Below are positions 8,415-15,538 of a stretch of DNA of 42,610 nt, piece by piece (position 1 is the first letter of the stretch; each line of letters starts with the position of its first letter). The stretch comes from Candidatus Auribacterota bacterium (GTDB taxonomy: Bacteria; Auribacterota; JAFGBW01; JAFGJP01): assembly GCA_023144635.1 (NCBI GenBank), contig JAGLFH010000013.1, positions 1-42,610 of the forward strand, read 5' to 3'. The notes beneath the pieces are model-generated. The model was not told where the DNA came from and did no database searches. It saw only the letters and a program-made list of their open reading frames with translations. Position numbers and translations under genes: made by a program.

Positions 8415-8771
8415 TCAAAATTTAATGGTTGAGAAACTTGTAGGTGATTCATATACCGTTATTTCTGAAATATCAGAAATATTAGGGGAAAGCTGTTCGT
8501 ATATCCATAATCCTATATTTTCTGCTGTCGGCTGCTTTATTGTTTCATTAAGATAACTGTGATCTAATTTTCCTTTAATATGCTTATTTATAATATTTTT
8601 CATTTCTGAAAAATCACGCACCATCCCGTCATTATCAAGGGGAGCAGTAATCGTGACCTGTGCTTTCCATGTGTGCCCATGAAGACTTTCGCATTTACCA
8701 TGATAATTTTCAAGGTTATGTGCTGCATCAAAAGAAAACTCTTTTGTCACACTTATAGATCTATATTTCAT
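8415..8771 (-). CDS. queD: 6-carboxytetrahydropterin synthase QueD
   Basis: This enzyme makes 6-carboxy-5,6,7,8-tetrahydropterin from dihydroneopterin triphosphate, an early step to queuosine. The 118-aa length is typical. Zinc-binding histidines are H18 (DAAH) and H31/H33 (LHGHTW); Cys27 is the catalytic cysteine position; LDHSYLNE and PTAENIGLWIYEQL are family motifs, and the C-terminal YESP supplies the substrate-binding glutamate. The RBS GAAAGG lies 8 bases upstream. No other queuosine gene is visible. With mnmE at the end of the same run, this operon pairs wobble-base modification with glycan export, probably without functional meaning. Confidence 0.93.
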   Translation of the reverse strand: MKYRSISVTKEFSFDAAHNLENYHGKCESLHGHTWKAQVTITAPLDNDGMVRDFSEMKNIINKHIKGKLDHSYLNETIKQPTAENIGLWIYEQLSPNISDISEITVYESPTSFSTIKF

Positions 8772-8832
8772 AATAAGCCTTTCAATAGTATGTTACTTAT
8801 TTCAGAGTACAGATACTATAATTAAAAATCAA

Positions 8833-8861
8833 TTGATTTTCTATTGTAAAATTAATAGAAT
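8833..8861 (+). promoter_or_regulatory. Sigma-70-type promoter for DUF4013-trxB
   Basis: TTGATT (8833-8838), a 17-base spacer and TAGAAT (8856-8861). The GTG start lies 42 bases downstream of the -10, preceded by AGGAGG at 8891-8896. Confidence 0.6.
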
Positions 8862-8903
8862 AGCCGATATTTAAAAAGAAGCATATAAAAAGGAGGATTA
8901 ACA

Positions 8904-9560
8904 GTGAAAGTCGATATAAAAAAAGCATTAACATACCCTTTTTCTGATGAAAAATGGATTGTAAAACTTATTATCGGAGGCTTAATATCACTGGTTCCTG
9001 TTCTTAACTTTCTTTCTTTCGGTTATATAATGCGGATATTGAAAGAGACTAGTGAAGGCAAAGAACCTAAACTACCGGAGTGGGGAGACTGGGAAAATCT
9101 TTTTAAAGAAGGTGCTTTCGGCTTTTTAATTTTACTCGCATACGGTATTGCTATGGGTATTCTTTTTATTTTTGTTGGAATCTTTTGCAATATACCTTTT
9201 ATCGGCTTTTTTTTCAAACTGATTTATTATGTTTTAAATATTTTGATGATATTTTTATTTCCTGCATGGACAATGCTTTCTTTAATAAAGTATATGTCTT
9301 CTAAAAAAATCGGAGATGCTTTTGATTTTAAATATAACTATGAAAAAATCGCAAATAATATAAATGAATACGGTATTGCTATTTTTGTAATAGGGTTTAT
9401 CGGCAGTGCTATATCTATGCTATGTTGTTTGGTTATACCTTTGTTTTATGCCCAGCTTTTTATAACAGCAGCCTATGGTGAACTTTATTATATAACTGAG
9501 AAAAGAGATAATTCAGAAAAAAAAGAGAAGAAAGAATTTAACACTACTAAAGAAGATTGA
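8904..9560 (+). CDS. DUF4013 membrane protein
   Basis: A 218-aa inner-membrane protein. It opens with KALTYPFSDEKWIVKLIIGG and has LPEWGDWENLFKEG after the first membrane segment, both hallmarks of DUF4013. Hydrophobic segments lie roughly at 20-42, 70-98, 100-128 and 155-190, and the C-terminus is a charged cytoplasmic tail. The function of the family is unknown. The start is GTG with an excellent SD (AGGAGG, 7-base spacing). The gene is 15 bases upstream of trxB and probably co-transcribed. Confidence 0.85.
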   Translation: MKVDIKKALTYPFSDEKWIVKLIIGGLISLVPVLNFLSFGYIMRILKETSEGKEPKLPEWGDWENLFKEGAFGFLILLAYGIAMGILFIFVGIFCNIPFIGFFFKLIYYVLNILMIFLFPAWTMLSLIKYMSSKKIGDAFDFKYNYEKIANNINEYGIAIFVIGFIGSAISMLCCLVIPLFYAQLFITAAYGELYYITEKRDNSEKKEKKEFNTTKED

Positions 9561-9575
9561 CACTGAAAAAGACTT

Positions 9576-10493
9576 ATGGAATATGATGTTGCTATAATAG
9601 GTGGTGGTCCCGGCGGACTAACTGCAGGAATATATACCTCACGTTCAAGGTTAAAGACCGTTTTAATTGAAAAGCTTTCTCCTGGCGGTCAGATAGCGCT
9701 TACTCATTGTATAGAAAATTATCCCGGTGTTGAAAGTATGTCCGGATATGATTTAAGCTCTGTCATGGAAAAACAGGCTCGCCACTTTGGAACAGAGATC
9801 AGAATTGATGAGGTATTGAATATAGAGAAAAAGGACGATAATTTTTTTCATATTACTTCTTCTAAAGAAACAATAAAAGCAAAAGCAGTTATTGCGGCTA
9901 CTGGGGCGAAGCCTAGAAAGCTTGATATTCCTGGTGAACTCGCTTTTCTCTCAAGAGGTGTTTCTTATTGTGCCGTATGTGATGGTGCTTTTTTTAGAAA
10001 TAAGACGGTAGCTGTAATAGGAGGTGGGAATACTGCTGTTGAAGAAGCTATGTATCTTACTAAATTTGTATCAAAGGTATATGTTATACATCGAAGAGAT
10101 GAACTAAGAAGTGTAAAAATAATACAGGAACGTGCTTTTGCGAATGAAAAAATAGAATTTATATGGGATACGATTGTAACTGAGATACGTGGAGAGAAAA
10201 CGGTTAATAATCTCAGCCTTAAGAACAAAAAGACAGGTGATGAAAAACTTTTACCTCTTGACGGGGTCTTTGTATATGTGGGAATGGAACCTGCAAGCGG
10301 TATTTTCAAGGATCTTGTTGACCTTTCGAAAAGCGGTTTTATTGTTACGGACATGAACATGCATACAAAAACTCCCGGACTTTTTGCAGTGGGCGATCTT
10401 CGTGACAAAAACATATGGCAGGTATCTGTTGCAGTAGGTGACGGATCAATTGCCGCAATAAATGCAGAAAAATATATTACAGAGAATTTTTAG
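9576..10493 (+). CDS. trxB: Thioredoxin reductase
   Basis: An FAD- and NADPH-dependent flavoenzyme that reduces thioredoxin. The 305 residues match the low-molecular-weight bacterial class. FAD-binding GGGPGGLTAG lies at 9-18, the redox-active CAVC at 132-135, the NADPH-binding GGGNTAVEEA at 149-158, a basic HRRDELR segment (NADPH phosphate contact) follows, and the C-terminal FAD motif is AVGDLRD. No strong SD precedes the ATG, so coupling to the DUF4013 gene is likely. Confidence 0.95.
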   Translation: MEYDVAIIGGGPGGLTAGIYTSRSRLKTVLIEKLSPGGQIALTHCIENYPGVESMSGYDLSSVMEKQARHFGTEIRIDEVLNIEKKDDNFFHITSSKETIKAKAVIAATGAKPRKLDIPGELAFLSRGVSYCAVCDGAFFRNKTVAVIGGGNTAVEEAMYLTKFVSKVYVIHRRDELRSVKIIQERAFANEKIEFIWDTIVTEIRGEKTVNNLSLKNKKTGDEKLLPLDGVFVYVGMEPASGIFKDLVDLSKSGFIVTDMNMHTKTPGLFAVGDLRDKNIWQVSVAVGDGSIAAINAEKYITENF

Positions 10494-10755
10494 GCTTTTC
10501 TAAAGACGTGTTTCGTAGGTCGTGATTCGTAAATGAGTGCTTTCGCACAATGATTATAGGCTTACCACGGAATCAAGGTAAAAGAATATACGTATTTCTT
10601 TTATACGGGTAGATTTCGACTCTCGACTTATCGGTGTCCCTACATATCTTTTACTCTGATTTTTTAATCTTCCATGCTGTTCCGTGATTAATTTTTTAAT
10701 CATCCGTTTCCGTAGGAAACTCCTTAACTTTAGGCACTTTGAACTTTAGCTCACT
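10494..10755. repeat. Repeat-filled spacer between convergent genes
   Basis: It contains a heptad tract 10507-10534 (CGTGTTT/CGTAGGT type), mini-hairpin GTGC-TTTC-GCAC (10537-10548; GAAA loop on the minus strand), a near-perfect 25-bp palindrome centred on TACGTA (10579-10603), a GTAG-headed unit (10598-10643), mini-hairpin GTTTCC-GTA-GGAAAC (10706-10720), and a run of CTTTAGG/CTTTGAA units to 10766. No open reading frame or T-tailed terminator is apparent. Confidence 0.65.
10598..10643 (-). repeat. GTAG-headed REP-like unit
   Basis: On the minus strand it begins GTAGGGACACCGATAAG and ends CCCGTATAAAAG. The GTAGGG head and GTRTAAAAG tail match the units at 14538 and 27859. The interior has two nearby TCGA-containing segments, so the internal stem looks rearranged. 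Confidence 0.5.
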
Positions 10756-11760
10756 TTAGGCACTTAAAGCTTTACCTGCTTTTCTGTTGTAAAAGATAAG
10801 ATAATAGTAAAGTAGAATTCCTTCCAATATTGAAAAAGTTATCTTTCCCCAGTAAGGAAGCCTTGGGGCATGTATTTGTGAGATGGTCCCTTCTACAATG
10901 CCTGCAAATACAAGTAAGGCAGAAGTTCCCAGTATTATTTTTACAAGGTCTTTAATAAGGATCCTGTATTGTTCTTTTCTGGGGATATCCATTGGAAAGA
11001 GAATTGGTTTTGCAAGGAGAAAACCGCTTCCGCCGGCGATCACAATAGCAGTAAGCTCTATTACGCCATGTGGAAGTATCCATGCAAAGAAAAAAAGCAT
11101 CTCAGAGTGTATGTAATAATATAAAGCAATAGCTCCCAGCATGATACCATTATAAAAAAGCAAAATTGCTGTTCCTATCCCAAGAGTTATTCCTGCTGTA
11201 AAAGCAAGAAGGGATACTTTTATATTATGTGTGAAAAGAAAACTTGAAAAAGTTGCTGATTGAAGTTTTGCGGCAGGTTCCATCCCGTTATTTTGCTCTA
11301 TTCGCTCAACTCTATCGGAAGGAGTCTCAATCAAATGCTCTTTCGAGATTAGAATGTTTTTGGCATCACTGTCATTTAAAAAAGAAAGAGCCCCGAATAA
11401 GATACCGCACAAAAAGATAACAAGAGATATCATCATAGGCTTCCAGTGTTTTCTAAGGGACGCCGGATAATCAGAGGCGAAGAAGATCTTTATGCTTTTT
11501 GCTATAGGAGGATTTTCTTCTTTGTAAATATGTATATATGATCTTGCTATAAGGCTGTGAAGATAAGTTATCAGCTGTGCGTTTGCAGTATATGTCTGTG
11601 CTTTATTAAGGTCAGATGAAACACTGCGGTAAAGGGAAATAAACCGTCTTACATAAACATGAGATAATGGTTTTAAACCTTTATCTTCAATGATCTTTAG
11701 AATATCTTCCAGCTCGTTCCAATAGCTTTTCCTGTTTTGAATAAAAGTTTCAATATTCAT
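10756..11760 (-). CDS. SpoIIM-family (DUF95) membrane protein
   Basis: A 334-aa integral membrane protein. The soluble N-terminus (1-105) has the family pattern ETFIQNRKSYWNELEDILK, then FISLYRSVSSDLNKAQTY. TM segments lie near 109-128, 180-205, 207-245, 275-292 and 300-322, with the conserved LPHGVIELTAIVIAGGSG stretch at about 228-246. Relatives typically sit beside RDD, MoxR, DUF58 and DUF4129 genes, as here. Despite the family name this says nothing about sporulation. It is divergent from the RDD gene across 150 bp. No good SD is visible. Confidence 0.87.
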   Translation of the reverse strand: MNIETFIQNRKSYWNELEDILKIIEDKGLKPLSHVYVRRFISLYRSVSSDLNKAQTYTANAQLITYLHSLIARSYIHIYKEENPPIAKSIKIFFASDYPASLRKHWKPMMISLVIFLCGILFGALSFLNDSDAKNILISKEHLIETPSDRVERIEQNNGMEPAAKLQSATFSSFLFTHNIKVSLLAFTAGITLGIGTAILLFYNGIMLGAIALYYYIHSEMLFFFAWILPHGVIELTAIVIAGGSGFLLAKPILFPMDIPRKEQYRILIKDLVKIILGTSALLVFAGIVEGTISQIHAPRLPYWGKITFSILEGILLYYYLIFYNRKAGKALSA

Positions 11761-11910
11761 AAGATAAAAAAATGTTAGATATTAACATGTAAAATATTGT
11801 TTTTAATCAATGATTTATTTCTATAATAGTATGATTTTATGATATACTTTTAAAGATATAATAGCATTTTCACATATTTTCTTAAAAACATAAATTAAAT
11901 ATGTAAAACT

Positions 11911-12654
11911 ATGCATTACAGTGTAAAAACATCTGAAAATATTACTTTTCTGTATGAACTTTCAGGGCTGGCTTCACGCATAATAGCCCTATTGGTGGAT
12001 ACTACAGTTATTATTATTTTAACTATTTCATTATATAGAATTTTTTATTTCATAAAATGGATATCATCTGATATTGCAAATGCCTTTTTTATTATTGTTT
12101 TTTTCCTGTTAAATACCTGTTACTTTATTTTTTTTGAGTGGTTAATGAAAGGGCAGAGTATAGGGAAAAAAATTATGAAATTAAGAGTTATAAGTGAAAA
12201 AGGGTTAAGGCCTTCGATATTTCAACTAATAATAAGAAATCTTTTCAGGATAATGGATCAGTTGCCTTTTGGATACCTTACAGCAGGTGTGAGTTATCTT
12301 TTATCAAATAATTCTCAAAGATTAGGTGATATGATAGCAGGTACTATTGTTATAAAAGAGCCGAGGAAGCAGCTTAACATAAGAGCTTTTAGAGAATGGG
12401 AATCTTATAATACACTTAGTCAGGATAAAATTTATCGAAATAAGATATTAAGAAGGATAAGCATTGAGGAAAAGGAACTTTTGATAGATCTTCTTCTTCG
12501 TGCTGATTCTTTAAGTCCTCATATGCGGTTGCAGATATTTTCGGAATTTGCTGATTATTTTCAAAAGAAAATAGGCCTTGAGAGGCCTGAATTCCTAAGC
12601 CCTGAAAAATTTATTAAGAACATCACATATATTTTAATAGGTAAACCAATATAA
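11911..12654 (+). CDS. RDD-family membrane protein
   Basis: A 247-aa protein with an N-terminal RDD domain: TSENITFLYELSGLASRIIALLVD carries the Arg and Asp that name the family (R23, D30), followed by TM segments at about 28-45 and 58-82 and the GQSIGKKIMKLRV motif; a third hydrophobic stretch lies near 120-135. The last 90 residues are soluble and helical. RDD proteins are membrane proteins of unsettled role, some linked to ion transport. It heads a four-gene plus-strand operon; TATAAT at 11857-11862 may be a -10 with a weak -35. No SD precedes the ATG. Confidence 0.87.
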   Translation: MHYSVKTSENITFLYELSGLASRIIALLVDTTVIIILTISLYRIFYFIKWISSDIANAFFIIVFFLLNTCYFIFFEWLMKGQSIGKKIMKLRVISEKGLRPSIFQLIIRNLFRIMDQLPFGYLTAGVSYLLSNNSQRLGDMIAGTIVIKEPRKQLNIRAFREWESYNTLSQDKIYRNKILRRISIEEKELLIDLLLRADSLSPHMRLQIFSEFADYFQKKIGLERPEFLSPEKFIKNITYILIGKPI

Positions 12655-12666
12655 AAGGAAGGTTAT

Positions 12667-13428
12667 ATGAATTGTCCTAATCATCCCATGATAACAGATA
12701 CGAAGAAATGTTCCAGATGTCAGAGAGATTTTTGTAAAGATTGTCTTACACTAAGTGACGGTGCACTTGTCTGCGGGGAATGTAAAGGAGGTATTTTAAG
12801 TTCTGATCAGAACAGGGCTTGTACAAATCATCCGATGATAACAGAGACGAAAAAATGTTCCAGATGTCAGAAGGACTTTTGCAGCAACTGTCTTATAGAA
12901 GTGAAAGGCCAGATAATCTGTGCATCCTGTAAATCAGAGTATTTACGTGATCTTCAGACAGGTTCATTAGGTGAATACCGTTTTGCAGGGTTCTGGATAA
13001 GATTAGTAGCTGTGATAATAGACAATCTTGCTTTATGGATACCTGGTCTTGTTTTGCAATTGGGCTTTCCAATTGTTTTAAAAAGTTTATTTTCTATTGA
13101 TTATATCTCTGAACAAAAAAATTTAACACCGTTATTTTTTGGATTGTTTGTATTATTGATGATATTAAGTTATGGAATAATTACTTTTTATTACACTTAT
13201 TTACACGGTAAATATGGACAGAGTCTTGGTAAGATGGTATGCAGAATAAAAGTAATAAATCAGGATGGAACACAAATAAGTTACTTAAAAGCATTTGCAA
13301 GATACTGGGCTTTTTTCTTGTCACAGATTATACTTGAAATAGGATGTATTATGGCAGGGTTTGATGAGGAAAAAAAATCAATGCATGATAGGATGTGTTC
13401 AACATATGTCATTTATAAAGAAAGGTAA
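12667..13428 (+). CDS. RDD protein with two B-box-like zinc modules
   Basis: The N-terminal 90 residues hold two copies of an eight-ligand module with a 49-residue period: C3, H6, C15, C18, C23, C26, C36, C39, then C52, H55, C64, C67, C72, C75, C85, C88. Spacing CxxH-x8-CxxC-x4-CxxC-x9-CxxC suits two zinc ions per module. An RDD domain (about 103-250) follows: FAGFWIRLVAVIIDNLALWI, three TM segments and GQSLGKMVCRIKV. The zinc modules should face the cytoplasm and may bind protein partners. The RBS AAGGAAGG precedes the ATG, 12 bases after the previous stop. Confidence 0.85.
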   Translation: MNCPNHPMITDTKKCSRCQRDFCKDCLTLSDGALVCGECKGGILSSDQNRACTNHPMITETKKCSRCQKDFCSNCLIEVKGQIICASCKSEYLRDLQTGSLGEYRFAGFWIRLVAVIIDNLALWIPGLVLQLGFPIVLKSLFSIDYISEQKNLTPLFFGLFVLLMILSYGIITFYYTYLHGKYGQSLGKMVCRIKVINQDGTQISYLKAFARYWAFFLSQIILEIGCIMAGFDEEKKSMHDRMCSTYVIYKER

Positions 13429-13440
13429 TAAAAAAGTTTT

Positions 13441-14010
13441 ATGGTTATATTGTGTCCACATTGTAAAAGAGAAATAGATGTTGATCATAGCGGTAATACG
13501 ATATGTCATATTTGCAAGCATGTTTTTGATGCATTTATTTTTTCTCCTGTTAATAAAGAAGTAGTCGTAGCTGCTGCTGCGGCTATGTCTATTGAAGGTA
13601 AAAAAGATGCTAAGTGTTATATGCACCCTGAGAATAGGGCCGATCATGTGTGTGAAAGATGTGGAAGCTTTATATGCCCTGTATGCCTTGTTGAAATAGA
13701 GAAAAAAAATCTTTGTCCAAAATGTTTTGATCGTATGGAAGATGAGGGTACTCTTAAAACCACTAAAACAATTTTTTTCGATTGGGGAAGGCTTGTTTTT
13801 GGATTATCTATCTTGAGCTATCTTACATGTTATATGGGCGTTATAATAGCTCCTCTTACAATTGTATTTGGCATATACGGGCATTATCAGATAAAAAAAG
13901 ATCCTGAAAAAAGAGGAAAGGGATATTTAATTGCAGGAATTGTAATGGCCTCTATCTATATTTTGATCTGTTTAGGTCTTTTAACCTTTATGATAATGGA
14001 CAAATTTTAA
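13441..14010 (+). CDS. Zinc-finger membrane protein (B-box-like plus DUF4190-like)
   Basis: Three parts: a zinc ribbon (C5, C8, C22, C25), a B-box-like module with the same ligand pattern as the previous gene (C59, H62, C71, C74, C79, C82, C92, C95), and a two-TM C-terminal region (about 118-145 and 160-186) separated by GHYQIKKDPEKRGKGYLIAG, which resembles DUF4190. An alanine run lies near 44-49. Probably a membrane-anchored adaptor; no enzyme motif is seen. It lies 12 bases downstream of the RDD gene. Confidence 0.82.
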   Translation: MVILCPHCKREIDVDHSGNTICHICKHVFDAFIFSPVNKEVVVAAAAAMSIEGKKDAKCYMHPENRADHVCERCGSFICPVCLVEIEKKNLCPKCFDRMEDEGTLKTTKTIFFDWGRLVFGLSILSYLTCYMGVIIAPLTIVFGIYGHYQIKKDPEKRGKGYLIAGIVMASIYILICLGLLTFMIMDKF

Positions 14011-14024
14011 AGGAACAATTGGGC

Positions 14025-14483
14025 ATGAAAAAAAAACCGTATTTAAAATATTCCGGAGTGCATGCCAGAAACAAAGTATTTCTTGAAGATGAATTTTTAG
14101 AAAAAGAAGTTTTAGCGGGATATACAATAGATTCACAGCGTGCATTTTATGAAGAGATCGGTTATATAACCCTTCATAAAAGGATATTTTGGGAAGTACT
14201 GTTTTTCTTATGCTTTGCTGTTATATTTATTATTATTGCATTTGTGTCCGAGGGCGTTTGGCAGTTTATTCCTGCCGGAATAGCGACTTTAATAGGTGCA
14301 TATGTAATTTACAGGGCTTTTATCAGAAAATTGGAGATTATGTTTATATGCAGCAATAAATATACAATAAGGGTGATCCTTAAGGTAAATCGTAAAAAAC
14401 GGAGTATATTTATACATGATCTTCTGGAAAAAATAGAAAAAGCTCAGAATCTTACTAGAGAGAAGAAGTACGATCAGATTTGA
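14025..14483 (+). CDS. Two-TM hypothetical protein of the MoxR cluster
   Basis: I do not recognise the family. A charged N-terminus (about 55 residues) precedes two TM segments (roughly 56-80 and 84-104), then a basic cytoplasmic tail with KVNRKKRS and a final amphipathic helix. A TTG at 14019 could start translation, but ATG 14025 fits the AAAGGA at 14009-14014 better. It is the last gene of the four-gene operon and faces the convergent H1-like gene. Confidence 0.65.
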   Translation: MKKKPYLKYSGVHARNKVFLEDEFLEKEVLAGYTIDSQRAFYEEIGYITLHKRIFWEVLFFLCFAVIFIIIAFVSEGVWQFIPAGIATLIGAYVIYRAFIRKLEIMFICSNKYTIRVILKVNRKKRSIFIHDLLEKIEKAQNLTREKKYDQI

Positions 14484-14537
14484 TAAGAAAATTTAAAATT
14501 AATGAGTCGAAGGACTTTCTGAAATGATGACTTTCTA

Positions 14538-14571
14538 CTTTTACACGGGCGGAGGCAAGCACCGCCCCTAC
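14538..14571 (-). repeat. GTAG-headed REP-like palindrome
   Basis: On the minus strand it reads GTAGGGGCGG, a short loop around GCTTGC, then CCGCCCGTGTAAAAG. GGGCGG pairs with CCGCCC. With 27809 and 27859 it is among the cleanest copies. Confidence 0.6.
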
Positions 14572-14764
14572 TTACATTACTCTTTTATTTGTGGCTAAAT
14601 AGCTTTGCAGTTGTTAGTTATTAGCCAGAATTTAAAAACTATAACCTGAGAAATCCTCTGATCTTTTTAATCTGCGAAAATCTGCGTCCAATTTTATAAT
14701 ATCGCGCGGAAGTGCTCCATGAACGAAAGACGCATCACACATGACGAAAAACGAGCTAGAAAAC

Positions 14765-14811
14765 AAATCATGACGCATATTTTATTAAATAAATAATATG
14801 CGCCATGATTT
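14765..14811. terminator. Long stem-loop between convergent genes
   Basis: Arms AAATCATG-x-CGCATATT (14765-14781) and AATATGCG-x-CATGATTT (14795-14811) pair over 16 of 17 positions around a 13-base loop. Its position between the ends of a plus-strand operon and a minus-strand gene suits a bidirectional transcript terminator. No clear T-run follows, so the role is inferred from position and stem stability. Confidence 0.55.
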
Positions 14812-14861
14812 CCGGGTTCAAACAATTTTTCAAATTATCTAAATTAAAATATAGAACTATA

Positions 14862-15128
14862 TTAATTCTTTATTTTAGATTTTTTAAGGACTTCTTTTTC
14901 TGCTATATACCAATCGTGCTGATTATCACCATGGGAACATCCTCTTTCACAGTAAAGCTCGTAAGCTCTTTCTTCTATAAGTTTTGCGAGCTGACCCTGT
15001 GTTAAAGTTATATTCTTTTGAGCTGTCTTTTGAACTGTTTTTTTTACTGCTACTGCAGCTTTTTTAACAGTTTTTACAACGGCTTTTTTCTTTGTTTTTC
15101 TTACTGCTGTTGTTCTTTTTGTAGCCAT
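14862..15128 (-). CDS. Histone H1-like tail fused to DUF2934
   Basis: An 88-aa basic protein. Residues 1-38 are a Lys/Ala/Val/Thr-rich tail with repeated KKA/KKT units, like bacterial histone H1-like proteins that bind DNA nonspecifically. Residues about 43-82 match DUF2934: LAKLIEERAYELYCERG, then HGDNQHDWYIAEKEVL. DUF2934 has no known function. A nucleoid-associated role is inferred from the tail. AAGGAG precedes the ATG, and a candidate promoter lies at 15187-15215. It is a single-gene unit inside the MoxR cluster. Confidence 0.82.
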   Translation of the reverse strand: MATKRTTAVRKTKKKAVVKTVKKAAVAVKKTVQKTAQKNITLTQGQLAKLIEERAYELYCERGCSHGDNQHDWYIAEKEVLKKSKIKN

Positions 15129-15534
15129 TTTAAATTTCTCCTTATTTAATTTGAATTTTGGCCCATTAACAATAAATCAGAAAGCAAAAGTAATTCTTTT
15201 TTAAATTAAAGTCAAGCTTTTTTTAAGAAATCCATAATAATTTTCAGTTAATAGAAATATATTAAATAAAATCGTAACTATCACCATTAAGGGAGGTTAT
15301 GTTGTAAAAAAATTTAACAGCGATTGAACATTTGAGGATTAAAGTACTCTTTTAATTTTTTCTTTAAAAAATTATATTAGGATAATATTGTAAGTCATAT
15401 AATCTGCCTATTTTTCAGCGCTTTGAAATATTAAGTAATTTGATCAATCAAGGTTAGGTAAACAAATGATTTATGAAATATGTATTAATCTGCATGTTGC
15501 GCAAAAAAAATAACCTATTTGCGAAACATGCAGA
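15129..15534. other. AT-rich spacer upstream of the H1-like gene
   Basis: A 406-bp stretch with no gene I can support. It holds the candidate promoter of the H1-like gene (15187-15215) and, at its far end, most of the stem-loop closing the DUF58 operon (15485-15538). Unlike other long spacers it has no heptad tracts. The leader of about 60 bases upstream of the ATG shows no recognisable riboswitch. Confidence 0.5.
15187..15215 (-). promoter_or_regulatory. Candidate promoter of the H1-like gene
   Basis: On the minus strand: TTGACT (15210-15215), a 17-base spacer and TACTTT (15187-15192). The -35 is good and the -10 is weak. It is about 60 bases upstream of the ATG. Confidence 0.4.
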
Positions 15535-15538
15535 TTAA
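15485..15538. terminator. Stem-loop overlapping the DUF58 stop codon
   Basis: Outer arms TTAATCTGCATGTT (15485-15498) and AACATGCAGATTAA (15525-15538) are perfect. Inner arms CGCAAA (15500-15505) and TTTGCG (15518-15523) extend the stem after one mismatch, leaving a 12-base loop. The DUF58 stop (15535-15537) lies inside the stem. It most likely ends or protects the six-gene transcript; no T-run follows on the minus strand. Confidence 0.6.

Larger units (their letters stand above)
14484..14861. repeat. Spacer between convergent genes
   Basis: Non-coding as far as I can see. It holds a GAGTCGAAGGAC fragment (14505-14516), a GTAG-headed unit (14538-14571), a repeat module 14591-14631 resembling 1346-1395 and 2882-2934, a short direct repeat AATCTGCG (14669-14687), mini-hairpin GCGC-GGAA-GTGC (14704-14715), a heptad tract of ACGAAAG/ACGCATC units (14723-14757), and a long stem-loop at 14765-14811. 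Confidence 0.65.

Noticed and set aside
10756-11760. Evidence for sporulation
   Set aside because: SpoIIM/DUF95 homologs are widespread in non-sporulating bacteria beside RDD and MoxR genes; no other sporulation gene is present.
15129-15534. Riboswitch upstream of the H1-like gene
   Set aside because: The leader after the candidate promoter is only about 60 bases, AT-rich, and shows no recognisable riboswitch core.
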